A DNA stretch of 64,000 nt from Prosapia bicincta (Eukaryota > Arthropoda > Insecta > Hemiptera > Cercopidae): assembly GCA_036971475.1 (NCBI GenBank), contig JBAIZL010000006.1:16533459-16597458 (forward strand), given 5' to 3'. The notes under the pieces are model-generated. The model made no database searches and was not told the DNA's origin. It worked only from the letters and a program-made list of their open reading frames with translations. Within the stretch, counting starts at the first letter, position 1. Every line of letters begins with the position of its first letter. This document shows, piece by piece, positions 32,451 to 47,240 of the stretch. The translations under genes were made by a program, and so were the position numbers.

Positions 32451-34419
32451 TTGTTCTTAGTGTGGAGTTTAGGACTAGACTATACACACCCGAGAGTGCA
32501 TTGCTGGCAGTCGTTGCTCTGCAAACATATTCTAAGATTGGCCTTATATAGTTTTTGTAATTTGCTTTCAGGGTGTCCTGGGTTGCTCACTTTGTTGGGG
32601 GATGGGTGTACATTTAGCTGCTTCAGTGATTGTTCTTAGTGTGGAGTTTAGGACTAGACTATACAGACCAGAGAGTGCACTGCTGGCAGTCGTTCCTTTG
32701 CAAACATATTCTAAGATTGGCCTTATATAGTGTTTCTAATTTGTTTTCAGGGTGTCCTGGGTTGCTCATTTTGTTGGGGGATGGGTGTACATTTAGCTGC
32801 TTCAGTGATTATTCTTAGTGTGGAGTTTAGGACTAGACTATACAGACCAGAGAGAGCACTGCTGGCAGTCGTTGCTTTGCAAACATATTTTGAGATTGGC
32901 CTTATATAGTTTTTGTAATTTGCTTTCAGGGTTTCCTGGGTTGCTCATTTTGTTGGAGGATGGGTGTACATTTAGCTGCTTCAGTAACTGGTCTTAGTGT
33001 GGAGTTTAGGACTAGACTATACAAACCAGAGAGAGCACTGCTGGCAGTCGTTGCTTTGCAAACATATTTTAAGATTGGCCTTATATAGTTTTTGTAATTT
33101 ACTTTCAGGGTTTCCTGGGTTGCTCATTTTGTTGGGGGATGGGTGTACATTTAGCTGCTTCAGTGATTGTTCTTAGTGTGGAGTTTAGGACTAGACTATA
33201 CAGACCCGAGAGTGCATTGCTGGCAGTTGTTCCTTTGCAAACATATTCTAAGATTAGCCTTATATAGTTTTTGTAATTTGCTTTCAGGGTGTCCTGGGTT
33301 GCTCACTTTGTTGGGGGGTGGGTGTACATTTAGCTGCTTCAGTGATTGTTCTTAGTGTGGAGTTTAGGACTAGACTATACAGACCCGAGAGTGCATTGCT
33401 GGCAGTCGTTGCTCTGCAAACATATTCTAAGATAAGCCTTATATAGTTTTTGTAATTTGCTTTCAGGGTGTCCTGGGTTGCTCACTTTGTTGGGGGGTGG
33501 GTGTACATTTAGCTGCTTCAGTGATTGTTCTTAGTGTGGAGTTTAGGACTAGACTATACAGACCAGAGATTGCACTGCTGGCAGTCGTTGCTCTGCAAAC
33601 ATATTCTAAGATTGGCCTTATATAGTTTTTGTAATTTGCTTTCAGGGTGTCCTGGGTTGCTCATTTTGTTGGGGGATGGGTGTACATTTAGTTGCTTCAG
33701 TGATTGTTCTTAGTGTGGAGTTTAGGACCAGACTATACAGACCCGAAAGTGCATTACTGGCAGTCGTTTCTTTGCAAACATATTCCAAGATTAGCCTTAT
33801 ATAGTTTTTGTAATTTGCTTTCAGGGTGTCCTGGGTTGCTCATTTTGTTGGAGGATGGGTGTACATTTAGCTGCTTCAGTAACTGGTCTTAGTGTGGAGT
33901 TTAGGACTAGATTATACAGACCAGAGAGAGCACTGCTGGCAGTCGTTTCTTTGCAAACATATTCCAAGATTGGCCTTATATAGTTTTTGTAATTTGCTTT
34001 CAGGGTGTCCTGGGTTGCTCATTTTGTTGGGGGATGGGTGTACATTTAGCTGCTTCAGTGATTGTTCTTAGTGTGGAGTTTAGGACTAGACTATACAGAC
34101 CCAAGAGTGCATTGCTGGCAGTCGTTGCTCTGCAAACATATTCTAAGATTGGCCTTATATAGTTTTTGTAATTTGCTTTCAGGGTGTCCTGGGTTGCTCA
34201 TTTTATTGGGAGATGGGTGTACATTTAGCTGCTTCATTGATTGTTCTTAGTGTGGAGTTTAGGACTAGACTATACAGACCCGAGAGTGCATTGCTGGCAG
34301 TTGTTCCTTTGCAAACATATTCTAAGATTAGCCTTATATAGTTTTTGTAATTTGCTTTCAGGGTTTCCTGGGTTGCTCATTTTGTTGGGGGATGGGTGTA
34401 CATTTAGCTGCTTCATTGA

Positions 34420-37400
34420 TTGTTCTTAGTGTGGAGTTTAGGACTAGACTATACAGACCCAAGAGTGCATTGCTGGCAGTCGTTGCTCTGCAAACATATT
34501 CTAAGATTGGCCTTATATAGTTTTTGTAATTTGCTTTCAGGGTGTCCTGGGTTGCTCACTTTGTTGGGGGATGGGTGTACATTTAGCTGCTTCAGTGATT
34601 GTTCTTAGTGTGGAGTTTAGGACTAGACTATACAGACCCAAGAGTGCATTGCTGGCAGTCGTTCCTTTGCAAACATATTCTAAGATTAGCCTTATATAGT
34701 TTTTGTAATTTCCTTTCAGGGTGTCCTGGGTTGCTCACTTTGTTGGGGGATGGGTGTACATTTAGATGCTTCAGTGATTGTTCTTAGTGTGGAGTTTAGG
34801 ACTAGACTATACAGACCAGAGAGTGCACTTCTGGCAGTCGTTGCTTTGCAAACATATTCTAAGATTGGCCTTATATAGTTTTTGTAATTTCCTTTCAGGG
34901 TGTCCTGGGTTGCTCACTTTGTTGGGGGATGGGTGTACATTTAGCTGCTTCAGTGATTGTTCTTAGTGTGGAGTTTAGGACTAGACTATACAGACCAGAG
35001 ATTGCACTGCTGGCAGTCGTTGCTCTGCAAACATATTCTAAGATTGGCCTTATATAGTTTTTGTAATTTGCTTTCAGGGTGTCCTGGGTTGCTCATTTTG
35101 TTGAGGGATGGGTGTACATTTAGCTGCTTCATTGATTGTTCTTAGTGTGGAGTTTAGGACTAGACTATACAGACCAGAGAGTGCATTGCTGGCAGTCGTT
35201 GCTTTGCAAAGATATTCTAAGATTGGCCTTATATAGTTTTTGTAATTTGCTTTCAGGGTTTCCTGGGTTGCTCATTTTGTTGGGGGGTGGGTGTACATTT
35301 AGATGCTTCAGTGATTGTTCTTAGTGTGGAGTTTAGGACTAGACTATACAGACCAGAGATTGCATTGCTGGCAGTCGTTGCTTTGCAAACATATTCTAAG
35401 ATTGGCCTTATATAGTTTTTGTAATTTGCTTTCAGGGTTTCCTGGGTTGCTCATTTTGTTGGGGGGTGGGTGTACATTTAGATGCTTCAGTGATTGTTCT
35501 TAGTGTGGAGTTTAGGACTAGACTATACAGACCAGAGATTGCATTGCTGGCAGTCGTTGCTTTACAAACATATTCTAAGATTGGCCTTATATAGTTTTTG
35601 TAATTTGCTTTCAGGGTTTCCTGGGTTGCTCATTTTGTTGGGGGATGGGTGTACATTTAGCTGCTTCAGTGATTGTTCTTAGTGTGGAGTTTAGGACTAG
35701 ATTATACAGACCCAAGAGTGCATTGCTGGCAGTCGTTCCTTTGCAAACATATTCTAAGATTAGCCTTATATAGTTTTTGTAATTTGCTTTCAGGGTTTCC
35801 TGGGTTGCTCATTTTGTTGGGGGATGGGTGTACATTTAGCTGCTTCAGTGATTGTTCTTAGTGTGGAGTTTAGGACTAGACTATACAGACCCGAGAGTGC
35901 ATTGCTGGCAGTCGTTGCTCTGCAAACATATTCTAAGATTGGCCTTATATAGTTTTTGTAATTTGCTTTCAGGGTGTCCTGGGTTGCTCACTTTGTTGGG
36001 GGATGGGTGTACATTTAGCTGCTTCAGTGATTGTTCTTAGTGTGGAGTTTAGGACTAGACTATACAGACCCGAGAGTGCATTGCTGGCAGTTGTTCCTTT
36101 GCAAACATATTCTAAGATTAGCCTTATATAGTTTTTGTAATTTGCTTTCAGGGTGTCCTGGGTTGCTCACTTTCTTGGGGGATGGGTGTACATTTAGCTG
36201 CTTCATTGATTGTTCTTAGTGTGGAGTTTAGGACTAGACTATACAGACCAGAGAGTGCACTTCTGGCAGTCGTTGCTTTGCAAACATATTCTAAGATTGG
36301 CCTTATATAGTTTTTGTAATTTGCTTTCAGGGTGTCCTGGGTTGCTCATTTTGTTGGGGGATGGGTGTACATTTAGCTGCTTCAGTGATTGTTCTTAGTG
36401 TGGAGTTTAGGACTAGACTATACAGACCCGAGAGTGCATTGCTGGCAGTCGTTGCTCTGCAAACATATTCTAAGATTAGCCTTATATAGTTTTTGTAATT
36501 TGCTTTCAGGGTGTCCTGGGTTGCTCACTTTGTTGGGGGGTGGGTGTACATTTAGCTGCTTCAGTGATTGTTCTTAGTGTGGAGTTTAGGACTAGACTAT
36601 ACAGACCAGAGAGTGCATTGCTGGCAGTCGTTGCTCTGCAAACATATTCTAAGATTAGCCTTATATAGTTTTTGTAATTTGCTTTCAGGGTGTCCTGGGT
36701 TGCTCACTTTGTTGGGGGGTGGGTGTACATTTAGCTGCTTCAGTGATTGTTCTTAGTGTGGAGTTTAGGACTAGACTATACAGACCCGAGAGTGCATTGC
36801 TGGCAGTCGTTGCTCTGCAAACATATTCTAAGATTAGCCTTATATAGTTTTTGTAATTTGCTTTCAGGGTGTCCTGGGTTGCTCACTTTGTTGGGGGATG
36901 GGTGTACATTTAGCTGCTTCAGTGATTGTTCTTAGTGTGGAGTTTAGGACTAGACTATACAGACCCGAGAGTGCATTACTGGCAGTCGTTCCTTTGCAAA
37001 CATATTCTAAGATTGGCCTTATATAGTTTTTGTAATTTGCTTTCAGGGTGTCCTGGGTTGCTCATTTTGTTGGGGGATGGGTGTACATTTAGCTGCTTCA
37101 GTGATTGTTCTTAGTGTGGAGTTTAGGACTAGACTATACAGACCCGAAAGTGCATTACTGGCAGTCGTTTCTTTGCAAACATATTCCAAGATTAGCCTTA
37201 TATAGTTTTTGTAATTTGCTTTCAGGGTGTCCTGGGTTGCTCATTTTGTTGGGGGATGGGTGTACATTTAGCTGCTTCAGTGATTGTTCTTAGTGTGGAG
37301 TTTAGGACTAGACTATACAGACCCGAGAGTGCATTGCTGGCAGTTGTTCCTTTGCAAACATATTCTAAGATTAGCCTTATATAGTTTTTGTAATTTGCTT

Positions 37401-40400
37401 TCAGGGTGTCCTGGGTTGCTCACTTTGTTGGGGGGTGGGTGTACATTTAGCTGCTTCAGTGATTGTTCTTAGTGTGGAGTTTAGGACTAGACTATACAGA
37501 CCCGAGAGTGCATTGCTGGCAGTCGTTGCTCTGCAAACATATTCTAAGATTAGCCTTATATAGTTTTTGTAATTTGCTTTCAGGGTGTCCTGGGTTGCTC
37601 ACTTTGTTGGGGGGTGGGTGTACATTTAGCTGCTTCAGTGATTGTTCTTAGTGTGGAGTTTAGGACTAGACTATACAGACCAGAGATTGCACTGCTGGCA
37701 GTTGTTCCTTTGCAAACATATTCTAAGATTAGCCTTATATAGTTTTTGTAATTTGCTTTCAGGGTTTCCTGGGTTGCTCATTTTGTTGGGGGATGGGTGT
37801 ACATTTAGCTGCTTCATTGATTGTTCTTAGTGTGGAGTTTAGGACTAGACTATACAGACCCAAGAGTGCATTGCTGGCAGTCGTTGCTCTGCAAACATAT
37901 TCTAAGATTGGCCTTATATAGTTTTTGTAATTTGCTTTCAGGGTGTCCTGGGTTGCTCACTTTGTTGGGGGATGGGTGTACATTTAGCTGCTTCAGTGAT
38001 TGTTCTTAGTGTGGAGTTTAGGACTAGACTATACAGACCCAAGAGTGCATTGCTGGCAGTCGTTCCTTTGCAAACATATTCTAAGATTAGCCTTATATAG
38101 TTTTTGTAATTTCCTTTCAGGGTGTCCTGGGTTGCTCACTTTGTTGGGGGATGGGTGTACATTTAGATGCTTCAGTGATTGTTCTTAGTGTGGAGTTTAG
38201 GACTAGACTATACAGATCAGAGAGTGCACTTCTGGCAGTCGTTGCTTTGCAAACATATTCTAAGATTGCCCTTATATAGTTTTTGTAATTTCCTTTCAGG
38301 GTGTCCTGGGTTGCTCACTTTGTTGGGGGATGGGTGTACATTTAGCTGCTTCAGTGATTGTTCTTAGTGTGGAGTTTAGGACTAGACTATACAGACCAGA
38401 GATTGCACTGCTGGCAGTCGTTGCTCTGCAAACATATTCTAAGATTGGCCTTATATAGTTTTTGTAATTTGCTTTCAGGGTGTCCTGGGTTGCTCATTTT
38501 GTTGAGGGATGGGTGTACATTTAGCTGCTTCATTGATTGTTCTTAGTGTGGAGTTTAGGACTAGACTATACAGACCAGAGAGTGCATTGCTGGCAGTCGT
38601 TGCTTTGCAAAGATATTCTAAGATTGGCCTTATATAGTTTTTGTAATTTGCTTTCAGGGTTTCCTGGGTTGCTCATTTTGTTGGGGGGTGGGTGTACATT
38701 TAGATGCTTCAGTGATTGTTCTTAGTGTGGAGTTTAGGACTAGACTATACAGACCAGAGATTGCATTGCTGGCAGTCGTTGCTTTGCAAACATATTCTAA
38801 GATTGGCCTTATATAGTTTTTGTAATTTGCTTTCAGGGTTTCCTGGGTTGCTCATTTTGTTGGGGGGTGGGTGTACATTTAGATGCTTCAGTGATTGTTC
38901 TTAGTGTGGAGTTTAGGACTAGACTATACAGACCAGAGATTGCATTGCTGGCAGTCGTTGCTTTACAAACATATTCTAAGATTGGCCTTATATAGTTTTT
39001 GTAATTTGCTTTCAGGGTTTCCTGGGTTGCTCATTTTGTTGGGGGATGGGTGTACATTTAGCTGCTTCAGTGATTGTTCTTAGTGTGGAGTTTAGGACTA
39101 GATTATACAGACCCAAGAGTGCATTGCTGGCAGTCGTTCCTTTGCAAACATATTCTAAGATTAGCCTTATATAGTTTTTGTAATTTGCTTTCAGGGTTTC
39201 CTGGGTTGCTCATTTTGTTGGGGGATGGGTGTACATTTAGCTGCTTCAGTGATTGTTCTTAGTGTGGAGTTTAGGACTAGACTATACAGACCCGAGAGTG
39301 CATTGCTGGCAGTCGTTGCTCTGCAAACATATTCTAAGATTGGCCTTATATAGTTTTTGTAATTTGCTTTCAGGGTGTCCTGGGTTGCTCACTTTGTTGG
39401 GGGATGGGTGTACATTTAGCTGCTTCAGTGATTGTTCTTAGTGTGGAGTTTAGGACTAGACTATACAGACCCGAGAGTGCATTGCTGGCAGTTGTTCCTT
39501 TGCAAACATATTCTAAGATTAGCCTTATATAGTTTTTGTAATTTGCTTTCAGGGTGTCCTGGGTTGCTCACTTTGTTGGGGGGTGGGTGTACATTTAGCT
39601 GCTTCAGTGATTGTTCTTAGTGTGGAGTTTAGGACTAGACTATACAGACCAGAGAGTGCATTGCTGGCAGTCGTTGCTCTGCAAACATATTCTAAGATTA
39701 GCCTTATATAGTTTTTGTAATTTGCTTTCAGGGTGTCCTGGGTTGCTCACTTTGTTGGGGGGTGGGTGTACATTTAGCTGCTTCAGTGATTGTTCTTAGT
39801 GTGGAGTTTAGGACTAGACTATACAGACCCGAGAGTGCATTGCTGGCAGTCGTTGCTCTGTAAACATATTCTAAGATTAGCCTTATATAGTTTTTGTAAT
39901 TTGCTTTCAGGGTGTCCTGGGTTGCTCACTTTGTTGGGGGATGGGTGTACATTTAGCTGCTTCAGTGATTGTTCTTAGTGTGGAGTTTAGGACTAGACTA
40001 TACAGACCCGAGAGTGCATTACTGGCAGTCGTTCCTTTGCAAACATATTCTAAGATTGGCCTTATATAGTTTTTGTAATTTGCTTTCAGGGTGTCCTGGG
40101 TTGCTCATTTTGTTGGGGGATGGGTGTACATTTAGCTGCTTCAGTGATTGTTCTTAGTGTGGAGTTTAGGACTAGACTATACAGACCCGAAAGTGCATTA
40201 CTGGCAGTCGTTTCTTTGCAAACATATTCCAAGATTAGCCTTATATAGTTTTTGTAATTTGCTTTCAGGGTGTCCTGGGTTGCTCATTTTGTTGGGGGAT
40301 GGGTGTACATTTAGCTGCTTCAGTGATTGTTCTTAGTGTGGAGTTTAGGACTAGACTATACAGACCCGAGAGTGCATTGCTGGCAGTTGTTCCTTTGCAA

Positions 40401-43400
40401 ACATATTCTAAGATTAGCCTTATATAGTTTTTGTAATTTGCTTTCAGGGTGTCCTGGGTTGCTCACTTTGTTGGGGGGTGGGTGTACATTTAGCTGCTTC
40501 AGTGATTGTTCTTAGTGTGGAGTTTAGGACTAGACTATACAGACCCGAGAGTGCATTGCTGGCAGTCGTTGCTCTGCAAACATATTCTAAGATTAGCCTT
40601 ATATAGTTTTTGTAATTTGCTTTCAGGGTGTCCTGGGTTGCTCACTTTGTTGGGGGGTGGGTGTACATTTAGCTGCTTCAGTGATTGTTCTTAGTGTGGA
40701 GTTTAGGACTAGACTATACAGACCAGAGATTGCACTGCTGGCAGTTGTTGCTTTGCAAACATATTCTAAGATTGGCCTTATATAGTTTTTGTAATTTCCT
40801 TTCAGGGTGTCCTGGGTTGCTCACTTTGTTGGGGGATGGGTGTACATTTAGCTGCTTCAGTGATTGTTCTTAGTGTGGAGTTTAGGACTAGACTATACAG
40901 ACCAGAGATTGCACTGCTGGCAGTCGTTGCTCTGCAAACATATTCTAAGATTGGCCTTATATAGTTTTTGTAATTTGCTTTCAGGGTGTCCTGGGTTGCT
41001 CATTTTGTTGAGGGATGGGTGTACATTTAGCTGCTTCATTGATTGTTCTTAGTGTGGAGTTTAGGACTAGACTATACAGACCAGAGAGTGCATTGCTGGC
41101 AGTCGTTGCTTTGCAAAGATATTCTAAGATTGGCCTTATATAGTTTTTGTAATTTGCTTTCAGGGTTTCCTGGGTTGCTCATTTTGTTGGGGGGTGGGTG
41201 TACATTTAGATGCTTCAGTGATTGTTCTTAGTGTGGAGTTTAGGACTAGACTATACAGACCAGAGATTGCATTGCTGGCAGTCGTTGCTTTGCAAACATA
41301 TTCTAAGATTGGCCTTATATAGTTTTTGTAATTTGCTTTCAGGGTTTCCTGGGTTGCTCATTTTGTTGGGGGGTGGGTGTACATTTAGATGCTTCAGTGA
41401 TTGTTCTTAGTGTGGAGTTTAGGACTAGACTATACAGACCAGAGATTGCATTGCTGGCAGTCGTTGCTTTACAAACATATTCTAAGATTGGCCTTGTATA
41501 GTTTTTGTAATTTGCTTTCAGGGTTTCCTGGGTTGCTCATTTTGTTGGGGGATGGGTGTACATTTAGCTGCTTCAGTGATTGTTCTTAGTGTGGAGTTTA
41601 GGACTAGATTATACAGACCCAAGAGTGCATTGCTGGCAGTCGTTCCTTTGCAAACATATTCTAAGATTAGCCTTATATAGTTTTTGTAATTTGCTTTCAG
41701 GGTTTCCTGGGTTGCTCATTTTGTTGGGGGATGGGTGTACATTTAGCTGCTTCAGTGATTGTTCTTAGTGTGGAGTTTAGGACTAGACTATACAGACCCG
41801 AGAGTGCATTGCTGGCAGTCGTTGCTCTGCAAACATATTCTAAGATTGGCCTTATATAGTTTTTGTAATTTGCTTTCAGGGTGTCCTGGGTTGCTCACTT
41901 TGTTGGGGGATGGGTGTACATTTAGCTGCTTCAGTGATTGTTCTTAGTGTGGAGTTTAGGACTAGACTATACAGACCCGAGAGTGCATTGCTGGCAGTTG
42001 TTCCTTTGCAAACATATTCTAAGATTAGCCTTATATAGTTTTTGTAATTTGCTTTCAGGGTGTCCTGGGTTGCTCACTTTGTTGGGGGATGGGTGTACAT
42101 TTAGCTGCTTCATTGATTGTTCTTAGTGTGGAGTTTAGGACTAGACTATACAGACCAGAGAGTGCACTTCTGGCAGTCGTTGCTTTGCAAACATATTCTA
42201 AGATTGGCCTTATATAGTTTTTGTAATTTGCTTTCAGGGTGTCCTGGGTTGCTCATTTTGTTGGGGGATGGGTGTACATTTAGCTGCTTCAGTGATTGTT
42301 CTTAGTGTGGAGTTTAGGACTAGACTATACAGACCCGAGAGTGCATTGCTGGCAGTCGTTGCTCTGCAAACATATTCTAAGATTAGCCTTATATAGTTTT
42401 TGTAATTTGCTTTCAGGGTGTCCTGGGTTGCTCACTTTGTTGGGGGGTGGGTGTACATTTAGCTGCTTCAGTGATTGTTCTTAGTGTGGAGTTTAGGACT
42501 AGACTATACAGACCAGAGAGTGCATTGCTGGCAGTCGTTGCTCTGCAAACATATTCTAAGATTAGCCTTATATAGTTTTTGTAATTTGCTTTAAGGGTGT
42601 CCTGGGTTGCTCACTTTGTTGGGGGGTGGGTGTACATTTAGCTGCTTCAGTGATTGTTCTTAGTGTGGAGTTTAGGACTAGACTATACAGACCCGAGAGT
42701 GCATTGCTGGCAGTCGTTGCTCTGTAAACATATTCTAAGATTAGCCTTATATAGTTTTTGTAATTTGCTTTCAGGGTGTCCTGGGTTGCTCACTTTGTTG
42801 GGGGATGGGTGTACATTTAGCTGCTTCAGTGATTGTTCTTAGTGTGGAGTTTAGGACTAGACTATACAGACCCGAGAGTGCATTACTGGCAGTCGTTCCT
42901 TTGCAAACATATTCTAAGATTGGCCTTATATAGTTTTTGTAATTTGCTTTCAGGGTGTCCTGGGTTGCTCATTTTGTTGGGGGATGGGTGTACATTTAGC
43001 TGCTTCAGTGATTGTTCTTAGTGTGGAGTTTAGGACTAGACTATACAGACCCGAAAGTGCATTACTGGCAGTCGTTTCTTTGCAAACATATTCCAAGATT
43101 AGCCTTATATAGTTTTTGTAATTTGCTTTCAGGGTGTCCTGGGTTGCTCATTTTGTTGGGGGATGGGTGTACATTTAGCTGCTTCAGTGATTGTTCTTAG
43201 TGTGGAGTTTAGGACTAGACTATACAGACCCGAAAGTGCATTGCTGGCAGTTGTTCCTTTGCAAACATATTCTAAGATTAGCCTTATATAGTTTTTGTAA
43301 TTTGCTTTCAGGGTGTCCTGGGTTGCTCACTTTGTTGGGGGGTGGGTGTACATTTAGCTGCTTCAGTGATTGTTCTTAGTGTGGAGTTTAGGACTAGACT

Positions 43401-46400
43401 ATACAGACCCGAGAGTGCATTGCTGGCAGTCGTTGCTCTGCAAACATATTCTAAGATTAGCCTTATATAGTTTTTGTAATTTGCTTTCAGGGTGTCCTGG
43501 GTTGCTCACTTTGTTGGGGGGTGGGTGTGCATTTAGCTGCTTCAGTGATTGTTCTTAGTGTGGAGTTTAGGACTAGACTATACAGACCAGAGATTGCACT
43601 GCTGGCAGTCGTTGCTCTGCAAACATATTCTAAGATTGGCCTTATATAGTTTTTGTAATTTGCTTTCAGGGTGTCCTGGGTTGCTCATTTTGTTGGGGGA
43701 TGGGTGTACATTTAGCTGCTTCAGTGATTGTTCTTAGTGTGGAGTTTAGGACTAGACTATACAGACCCGAAAGTGCATTACTGGCAGTCGTTTCTTTGCA
43801 AACATATTCCAAGATTAGCCTTATATAGTTTTTGTAATTTGCTTTCAGGGTGTCCTGGGTTGCTCATTTTGTTGGAGGATGGGTGTACATTTAGCTGCTT
43901 CAGTAACTGGTCTTAGTGTGGAGTTTAGGACTAGATTATACAGACCAGAGAGAGCACTGCTGGCAGTCGTTTCTTTGCAAACATATTCCAAGATTGGCCT
44001 TATATAGTTTTTGTAATTTGCTTTCAGGGTGTCCTGGGTTGCTCATTTTGTTGGGGGATGGGTGTACATTTAGCTGCTTCAGTGATTGTTCTTAGTGTGG
44101 AGTTTAGGACTAGACTATACAGACCCAAGAGTGCATTGCTGGCAGTCGTTGCTCTGCAAACATATTCTAAGATTGGCCTTATATAGTTTTTGTAATTTGC
44201 TTTCAGGGTGTCCTGGGTTGCTCACTTTGTTGGGGGATGGGTGTACATTTAGCTGCTTCAGTGATTGTTCTTAGTGTGGAGTTTAGGACTAGACTATACA
44301 GACCCAAGAGTGCATTGCTGGCAGTCGTTCCTTTGCAAACATATTCTAAGATTAGCCTTATATAGTTTTTGTAATTTCCTTTCAGGGTGTCCTGGGTTGC
44401 TCACTTTGTTGGGGGATGGGTGTACATTTAGATGCTTCAGTGATTGTTCTTAGTGTGGAGTTTAGGACTAGACTATACAGACCAGAGAGTGCACTTCTGG
44501 CAGTCGTTGCTTTACAAACATATTCTAAGATTGGCCTTATATAGTTTTTGTAATTTCCTTTCAGGGTGTCCTGGGTTGCTCACTTTGTTGGGGGATGGGT
44601 GTACATTTAGCTGCTTCAGTGATTGTTCTTAGTGTGGAGTTTAGGACTAGACTATACAGACCAGAGATTGCACTGCTGGCAGTCGTTGCTCTGCAAACAT
44701 ATTCTAAGATTGGCCTTATATAGTTTTTGTAATTTGCTTTCAGGGTGTCCTGGGTTGCTCATTTTGTTGAGGGATGGGTGTACATTTAGCTGCTTCATTG
44801 ATTGTTCTTAGTGTGGAGTTTAGGACTAGACTATACAGACCAGAGAGTGCATTGCTGGCAGTCGTTGCTTTGCAAAGATATTCTAAGATTGGCCTTATAT
44901 AGTTTTTGTAATTTGCTTTCAGGGTTTCCTGGGTTGCTCATTTTGTTGGGGGGTGGGTGTACATTTAGATGCTTCAGTGATTGTTCTTAGTGTGGAGTTT
45001 AGGACTAGACTATACAGACCAGAGATTGCATTGCTGGCAGTCGTTGCTTTGCAAACATATTCTAAGATTGGCCTTATATAGTTTTTGTAATTTGCTTTCA
45101 GGGTTTCCTGGGTTGCTCATTTTGTTGGGGGGTGGGTGTACATTTAGATGCTTCAGTGATTGTTCTTAGTGTGGAGTTTAGGACTAGACTATACAGACCA
45201 GAGATTGCATTGCTGGCAGTCGTTGCTTTACAAACATATTCTAAGATTGGCCTTATATAGTTTTTGTAATTTGCTTTCAGGGTTTCCTGGGTTGCTCATT
45301 TTGTTGGGGGATGGGTGTACATTTAGCTGCTTCAGTGATTGTTCTTAGTGTGGAGTTTAGGACTAGATTATACAGACCCAAGAGTGCATTGCTGGCAGTC
45401 GTTCCTTTGCAAACATATTCTAAGATTAGCCTTATATAGTTTTTGTAATTTGCTTTCAGGGTTTCCTGGGTTGCTCATTTTGTTGGGGGATGGGTGTACA
45501 TTTAGCTGCTTCAGTGATTGTTCTTAGTGTGGAGTTTAGGACTAGACTATACAGACCCGAGAGTGCATTGCTGGCAGTCGTTGCTGTGCAAACATATTCT
45601 AAGATTGGCCTTATATAGTTTTTGTAATTTGCTTTCAGGGTGTCCTGGGTTGCTCACTTTGTTGGGGGATGGGTGTACATTTAGCTGCTTCAGTGATTGT
45701 TCTTAGTGTGGAGTTTAGGACTAGACTATACAGACCCGAGAGTGCATTGCTGGCAGTTGTTCCTTTGCAAACATATTCTAAGATTAGCCTTATATAGTTT
45801 TTGTAATTTGCTTTCAGGGTGTCCTGGGTTGCTCACTTTGTTGGGGGATGGGTGTACATTTAGCTGCTTCATTGATTGTTCTTAGTGTGGAGTTTAGGAC
45901 TAGACTATACAGACCAGAGAGTGCACTTCTGGCAGTCGTTGCTTTGCAAACATATTCTAAGATTGGCCTTATATAGTTTTTGTAATTTGCTTTCAGGGTG
46001 TCCTGGGTTGCTCATTTTGTTGGGGGATGGGTGTACATTTAGCTGCTTCAGTGATTGTTCTTAGTGTGGAGTTTAGGACTAGACTATACAGACCCGAGAG
46101 TGCATTGCTGGCAGTCGTTGCTCTGCAAACATATTCTAAGATTAGCCTTATATAGTTTTTGTAATTTGCTTTCAGGGTGTCCTGGGTTGCTCACTTTGTT
46201 GGGGGGTGGGTGTACATTTAGCTGCTTCAGTGATTGTTCTTAGTGTGGAGTTTAGGACTAGACTATACAGACCAGAGAGTGCATTGCTGGCAGTCGTTGC
46301 TCTGCAAACATATTCTAAGATTAGCCTTATATAGTTTTTGTAATTTGCTTTCAGGGTGTCCTGGGTTGCTCACTTTGTTGGGGGGTGGGTGTACATTTAG

Positions 46401-46591
46401 CTGCTTCAGTGATTGTTCTTAGTGTGGAGTTTAGGACTAGACTATACAGACCCGAGAGTGCATTGCTGGCAGTCGTTGCTCTGCAAACATATTCTAAGAT
46501 TAGCCTTATATAGTTTTTGTAATTTGCTTTCAGGGTGTCCTGGGTTGCTCACTTTGTTGGGGGATGGGTGTACATTTAGCTGCTTCAGTGA
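34420..46591. repeat. Large higher-order repeat blocks of 14-21 units
   Basis: A marker unit with TTTGCAAAGATATTC (normally AAACATATTC) lies at 35,136, 38,537, 41,043 and 44,802, spaced 19, 14 and 21 units. Neighbouring variants keep the same order in each block: TTGAGGGATGG before the marker, TTTACAAACATATTC two units after it. The shorter block has lost internal units through fusions such as the ones at 39,432 and 40,685. A pair of variant units (TCAGTAACTGG type) at 33,704 recurs at 43,728, exactly 56 units on. Confidence 0.9.
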
Positions 46592-47240
46592 TTGTTCTTA
46601 GTGTGGAGTTTAGGACTAGACTATACAGACCCGAGAGTGCATTACTGGCAGTCGTTCCTTTGCAAACATATTCTAAGATTGGCCTTATATAGTTTTTGTA
46701 ATTTGCTTTCAGGGTGTCCTGGGTTGCTCATTTTGTTGGAGGATGGGTGTACATTTAGCTGCTTCAGTGATTGTTCTTAGTGTGGAGTTTAGGACTAGAC
46801 TATACAGACCCGAAAGTGCATTGCTGGCAGTCGTTCCTTTGCAAACATATTCTAAGATTGGCCTTATATAGTTTTTGTAATTTGCTTTCAGGGTGTCCTG
46901 GGTTGCTCATTTTGTTGGGGGATGGGTGTACATTTAGCTGCTTCAGTGATTGTTCTTAGTGTGGAGTTTAGGACTAGACTATACAGACCCGAAAGTGCAT
47001 TGCTGGCAGTCGTTCCTTTGCAAACATATTCCAAGATTAGCCTTATATAGTTTTTGTAATTTGCTTTCAGGGTGTCCTGGGTTGCTCATTTTGTTGGGGG
47101 ATGGGTGTACATTTAGCTGCTTCAGTGATTGTTCTTAGTGTGGAGTTTAGGACTAGACTATACAGACCAGAGAGTGCACTGCTGGCAGTCGTTGCTTTGC
47201 AAACATATTCTAAGATTGGCCTTATATAGTTTTTGTAATT